From Incurvaria masculella (Eukaryota; Arthropoda; Insecta; Lepidoptera; Incurvariidae), in assembly GCA_946894095.1 (NCBI GenBank), contig OX335651.1:14344501-14408500 (forward strand): a stretch of DNA of 64,000 nt, given 5' to 3'. The notes below the pieces were generated by a model. The model was not told where the DNA came from. It searched no databases and saw only the letters and a program-made list of their open reading frames with translations. Both the position numbers and the translations under genes were made by a program. How positions within the stretch are numbered: the stretch's first letter is position 1; each line of letters opens with the position of its first letter. This document shows, piece after piece, positions 59,399 through 64,000 of the stretch.

Positions 59399-59402
59399 CC
59401 GG

Positions 59403-60985
59403 AGGTCTGCTCCCTTCCTCTAACCCTAAAGATAACACGACCAGTTCCACATGAAGTCGAGGTCGAGAGTAATGTGAATCGACGCAATTTCCACTTGAGT
59501 TTTTTTTTACCTATCATTGGGCCAAGTTAAAATGCAAACCAAATAATATTTTCAATATTTTGTTGTTTCAAACACAGGCATGGATATATCTTCAGCGAAT
59601 GAACACCTTGTGACCAATCATTCAGTTAACGAGAGCCAGAATAGACACCTATGACAGTGTATGCACCTATTTGGGGCTGACATCAGGCTTATCAGAAGCT
59701 ACTATTTCTCAAATTCGTTTCCCCGTCACACCGCCGCTAGGGTAATAATGTCTACCGGTGAGTGTCTTTCCTCATAACCGTTATCTGGGAGTCTTGAAAT
59801 GTAATTTAAACAAGCTCAATGTAAGCAAAAGTCCGCAAATCGGCTGGAAACGTGTCTTGCACAGCATGTCATCGCCAGGTAAGGTAAATTAGGCTGATCC
59901 GGGCACATTTGGTCCCTCGACACACTCACGCCTGCTGTTTGTCTGAAAAAAAACAGTGAAGGTAAAATGAACATCAAATTACGCAATTTAACAGATGATC
60001 AACAAACACTGTCAAAATCACTGGTTCTGCATTCATTCTCCGGCAGCCTGCGCAACGAGACGCTCGGCTGTCGATAAAGCGTCGCGTCGATCTTACGACT
60101 CTCCTCCGGAGCTACCCCGCCGACTAATTCATATGCGCGAGTACGCCCGGCCTAAGCTAACACGACGCTGCGGGTAATTAGACTGATTTCACACTACACA
60201 CACCGGCGGCGCACGAGACCCGCGACGACCTACCCGAAGAGTCCGACCCCTTTGTATTAATTTAAACTTCCCAGGAAGTTACTCGACGACGCCGCGACGA
60301 CCAGCGTCACATTCGGGATGGTGCCACGGGAATCCGGTGCGCGGTAGGATTTAACTATTTGAACACAATGCATACAATCAGCAACCATAAAATAATCCAG
60401 GCGTGAAGTACTTATTGGTGGGTGTAAAGACCACAAAACACCAATGGCCGCAATGAAATGTTTCGCGTTAGGTCGTTCAAAGAACCCGTATTTTTACTAC
60501 TGTCCAGTCGTCATGCTAGCAAACATTATGTTCAATCTTGGACAACACGTTGTGATCGTACTTTATGGCACTTTATTATTTCTGCTTACCCCTCTGTGAG
60601 TTTAATAAAAAAGTTTTTTTTAAATGAAGTTAATAACCGCCTTTAATATATACCTAGTTGGTGAGAGCTGCTTCTTTCAAGGCAAATAATTGAATAGACT
60701 AGAGTTTCCACTCGGTAAATGTTAATTTGAGCCGAACCAATTCCACTTCGATCTTCACGTCACCCGATACATTTACTTTAATTAATAAAAACTCCACAAA
60801 TGGTAAAGGTAAATTAACCAGGATTGAAAACTAATTGCGAAATAAACACTTCCCTTGTAGGACACAAAGTGAGCGCCACAAAGAAGACAAATTATCGGGG
60901 TTTCGATAGAGGGGGACCACAGTGGCGCTTAATGAAGTATTGGAGAGTTGTTTTAGTGTCTTACAATAGATTAATGATCGAAACT
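59403..60985. other. Unique non-coding sequence
   Basis: GC-rich patch at 60040-60350 with short frames only; nothing recognised. Confidence 0.4.
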
Positions 60986-61274
60986 AAAAATCGGCCAAGT
61001 GCGAGTCGGACTCGCGCACGAAGGGTTCCGTACCATCTCACAAGATTTAAAACAAAAAATCACGTTCTTTGTATGCCCCCCCCCTTCATTTTTTATTATT
61101 TTTGTATTTTACCTATTTGTTGTTGTAGCGGCAAAATAAATACACACTCTGTGAACATTTCAGCTGCCTACCTATTACGGTTCATGAGATACAGCCCGAC
61201 GGACAGACGGACGGACAGCGGAGGCTTAGTAATAGGGTTCCGTTTTAACCCTTTGGGTACGGAACCCTAAAAAT
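60986..61274 (-). mobile_element. Lepidoptera-type dispersed repeat, full length
   Basis: Starts AAAAATCGGCCAAGTGCGAG and ends TACGGAACCCTAAAAAT; reverse of 36674-36965, with a poly-C tract at 61077-61083. Confidence 0.8.
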
Positions 61275-64000
61275 GAACCTATGAATGGCATTGTTTCATG
61301 ACTTATAATATTTTTGAAAATTTGTTTTTGGATGAAATGTTGTGAAAATTCGTTTGAAAACTATCCAAAAAAAACCAAGACGTTTTCTATAATAAAACGA
61401 AATATACCTTAAATATTCGCGTTGTCCTTTTTTCGATTTGAGGCAAATGAGGGGACGACAATTTCCCGGTGTCGTTAATTTCCCGTAATAGCCCACAGGT
61501 GCCACCGAACAATTCCCGGCTTGTATTTAAGTTTGGTACATCCTTTTACCTGCGCCTTCCCATTTAACCTCCGCCTACCCTCATTCCGCGTCTCCTTTCC
61601 TTATAAGCGCAGGCAAATCCCATTCAATTTCCTTTCTAATGAGAATAGAAAGCTCATTTCTTACGCCCGTTTTAGTAATATCGAAGTAATAATGTTTCCG
61701 ACGGGAAACACTGAGTAATAAGCACACAGCAATAAGGAATAAGTGATATAAACACCCCTTGCGCCAGAGCAGTAGGCCACGGATGGTGTCAGAAGAGGGC
61801 ATTAGATACAAAAGCAGACAATAAAATCGTGACCGGGCTGCCGCAGAGTAAGCAAAAGGGAAATAATACCTTGGGGGAGGTCAACCGTCAACGAAATTAA
61901 TGCTTACGTTTAATTGCACGCGGGATCGAACCCCATTCTTCGGGTAAGGGAGCGTCTTCCCCTCACGGCTCCCTCGGGCCGAGACGCCGACAGACTGGCA
62001 ATTACCTCCTCCGAATAGGAATAGGTGAGCATTATGAGAGAAGACAAGTGTTGTTGCCGCTCTCATATACGCATAGATGTTATCGAAGTAAATTGCCGAG
62101 GGGTGCAGGGATGGCGAGGGAGGTGTGAGTTCTCGCGTCATTTATTTTTCTCCGCAGAAACGAAAACGCTGCAGGAATTCAAATCACATTAACGCCTATG
62201 AGTACGATTTCAAAATGTCCGTGCTATTTTGCATTAAATAGTAAAGAGGACGACTTATTTTCCCATTGCCTTGTTACACATATAGTTATTTGCCTTGTTC
62301 GGGGCTTAATGCATTGAAAAAAATAATCAGTGAATCTAAACAATAATAACAAACGTCTTGCGGCGTTAAATTGGAGCCAAGTAAGTAAATCGGTTACTCT
62401 AACAGCCATAAACATGAAATGTTCCTGTTTTTTTATTGTTTTTTTTTTACTGTGTGTAATGAAAACTGATTTTTTTGCCATTTTTTTCCTATCTTACTTA
62501 AGTCATATATATATTCAATGCTTATAATGAGAAATACTTTACCATAACTTACTGAAATTTAACTTCTCTAAAACAGTAAATAGTTGTAAATCTTTTTTTT
62601 TTTCAATGTGGCTGTCATAATGAAGTTGTTTGTAACATTACAGGTCATGCTGATTTTGTCTTGTCCTAACACTTCGCTGACATTAGCTTTGGGTTTCTAT
62701 TGATTTTATCATTCAAAGCCGAATACCCAATGTTCCAACAAACCATTTTTGGAGTAATATAGCCCAAGAAAGATACGCAAATACGGATGAATATTTAAAG
62801 GAAAAGCGAAAAATGCGAACGCAATAATCCTCGCAATCACATATTCCTTTTCCATTATGGAGGAAGTTGGCAAGATTGAAGTAAATCTTGGCGAGCCGCA
62901 GGCAGTGCTCCCAGAACCGCGCTGTCGGCGTCTGTGACGCGAGCAAGAAACTCCTAGACTGGCGCAACAACTCAACTCGCTTTTTGGCGTCGGATCGCCT
63001 GGGGAGTGGGGAGTAGGGAATGAGGAGTGGGGCTGGGGCAGCGATGAGTTATTATCACCGGAGGTGTGACTAGCATGCCCATTGCGAAAATAAATAAGGA
63101 ACCGTTACTGCATCAATTGTCTTCTAGTTCATTTATTTTTATTGTTAGCTATATTTGACTTTAGATCTTTTAGGTGTGTGGACATACATATTGTATGAGC
63201 TGATTGTTGTAACCACACTTTACTTACTTGGTTATTGCTAACATAGAAATAATTCATTATAATTACGACCAACAGATAGGAGTACAGCGTTTATCCAAGT
63301 TTAACGGGTCGAGAATTTCCCGCGCCTAAGCATATATAGAATATTACTTCTTGAATAAGTTATGTATCTATAATACAAGTAATCTCTTCTTTAAGTTCTA
63401 ATCGTCTTGTTTAAGATCTATCAGTGATGAAAGATAAAATGTGGGTCAACCGGAACTTCCGATAACATAGGTTACGCGTCAAAAAAGATTACCCCGCCAT
63501 GAAAAGTTGAGATGAATTCTGTTTTCGTGCGCTGTTACATATTTTTTCGAAATAAACTATATCGTGAATAACTATAATAAGCTTTTACTAAGGATGTAGG
63601 TTTTTAATATTTTTCTTGATTGTTTTGTCTTTTATCATAATTATAACAAAAGTAAAAACGTGAATACTCCCGTTAGCATCATTTGTATGGCCCCGTCCTT
63701 CGAATATTGTTACGGGAATCCTTTTTTTGAGTAATGGTTTATGTTTTATTTTTACGCAAACACTGAATAGATACTTTAATACTTAACTACTAGTCGTTTT
63801 CAAATCTTTGGTCAAGCATTTGTTATGCACCGGAATACTGAAGGTTCATTTATTATTGAACATGAATGCTCCGCTGTAAATATGAAAGGATAACGTCACT
63901 CATTCACACAACCGATCCATTGTCCAAACGTAATATAAAAGGAATGATGAGTAAGGAATACATTTATTAATAAAGTTTACATACAAAATGCTCGAGAGCC
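61275..64000. other. Unique non-coding sequence
   Basis: No supported gene. A pol III B-box-like GGATCGAACCCC on the reverse strand at about 61921 lacks a tRNA fold. A G-rich tract lies at 63000-63040. Confidence 0.4.

Noticed and set aside
61881..62141. Possible tRNA on the reverse strand near 61915-61990
   Set aside because: A B-box-like GGATCGAACCCC is present, but I could not form an acceptor stem or anticodon arm; more likely a decayed SINE head or chance.

Overview
The window reads as non-model insect nuclear DNA, most likely from a moth or butterfly (Lepidoptera). The evidence is the AT-rich, intron-like background, many tRNA-derived SINEs, and a repeat that starts AGGGTTCCGT and ends in ...GACTCGCACTTGGCC plus a T run, a type I associate with lepidopteran genomes. 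There is also a mariner transposase and a BEL/Pao retroelement. No bacterial-style genes, operons, rRNA or CRISPR are present. I could not defend any host protein-coding gene; the only two long intact reading frames belong to transposons.

Layout. 1-459 is the end of a 24-bp minisatellite. 583-16389 (copy A) and 42908-59398 (copy B) are two direct copies, about 15.8 and 16.5 kb, of the same unit. By eye they differ by about 1-3% in substitutions plus a few discrete insertions and deletions. The copies begin and end exactly at a 24-bp terminal inverted repeat (22/24 matching, TGT...ACA), and copy B is bracketed by CCGG on both sides. I read them as a giant, apparently non-autonomous DNA transposon loaded with older nested elements: non-LTR reverse transcriptase remnants, tRNA- and 5S-like SINEs, a TTAA-target MITE, foldbacks and a dead maT-type transposon. 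This is the main discovery candidate.

Between the copies (16390-42907) lie a mariner with an intact 341-residue transposase (19243-20268), a tandem duplication near 20.7-21.0 kb, further TTAA MITEs and SINEs, and a 7.2-kb BEL/Pao element (25662-32844). Its two 1,923-bp LTRs read as identical and are flanked by the 5-bp duplication AAAAC. It carries an intact 874-codon gag-protease frame but has lost reverse transcriptase, RNase H and integrase. Its 5' LTR alone carries a 546-bp TTAA MITE, so that MITE moved after the BEL element inserted. Further right are a 5'-truncated non-LTR insertion with a 15-bp target duplication, foldbacks and SINE pairs. 59403-64000 is mostly unique-looking non-coding sequence with one lepidopteran repeat.

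How the parts relate: the window is a stratified record of transposition. The oldest layer is the decayed elements shared by both 16-kb copies. Next came duplication of the 16-kb unit, then events seen in only one copy (a SINE in A, a MITE in B, a rearrangement at 7.9-8.5 kb). The youngest layer is the BEL element and the MITE inside its LTR.
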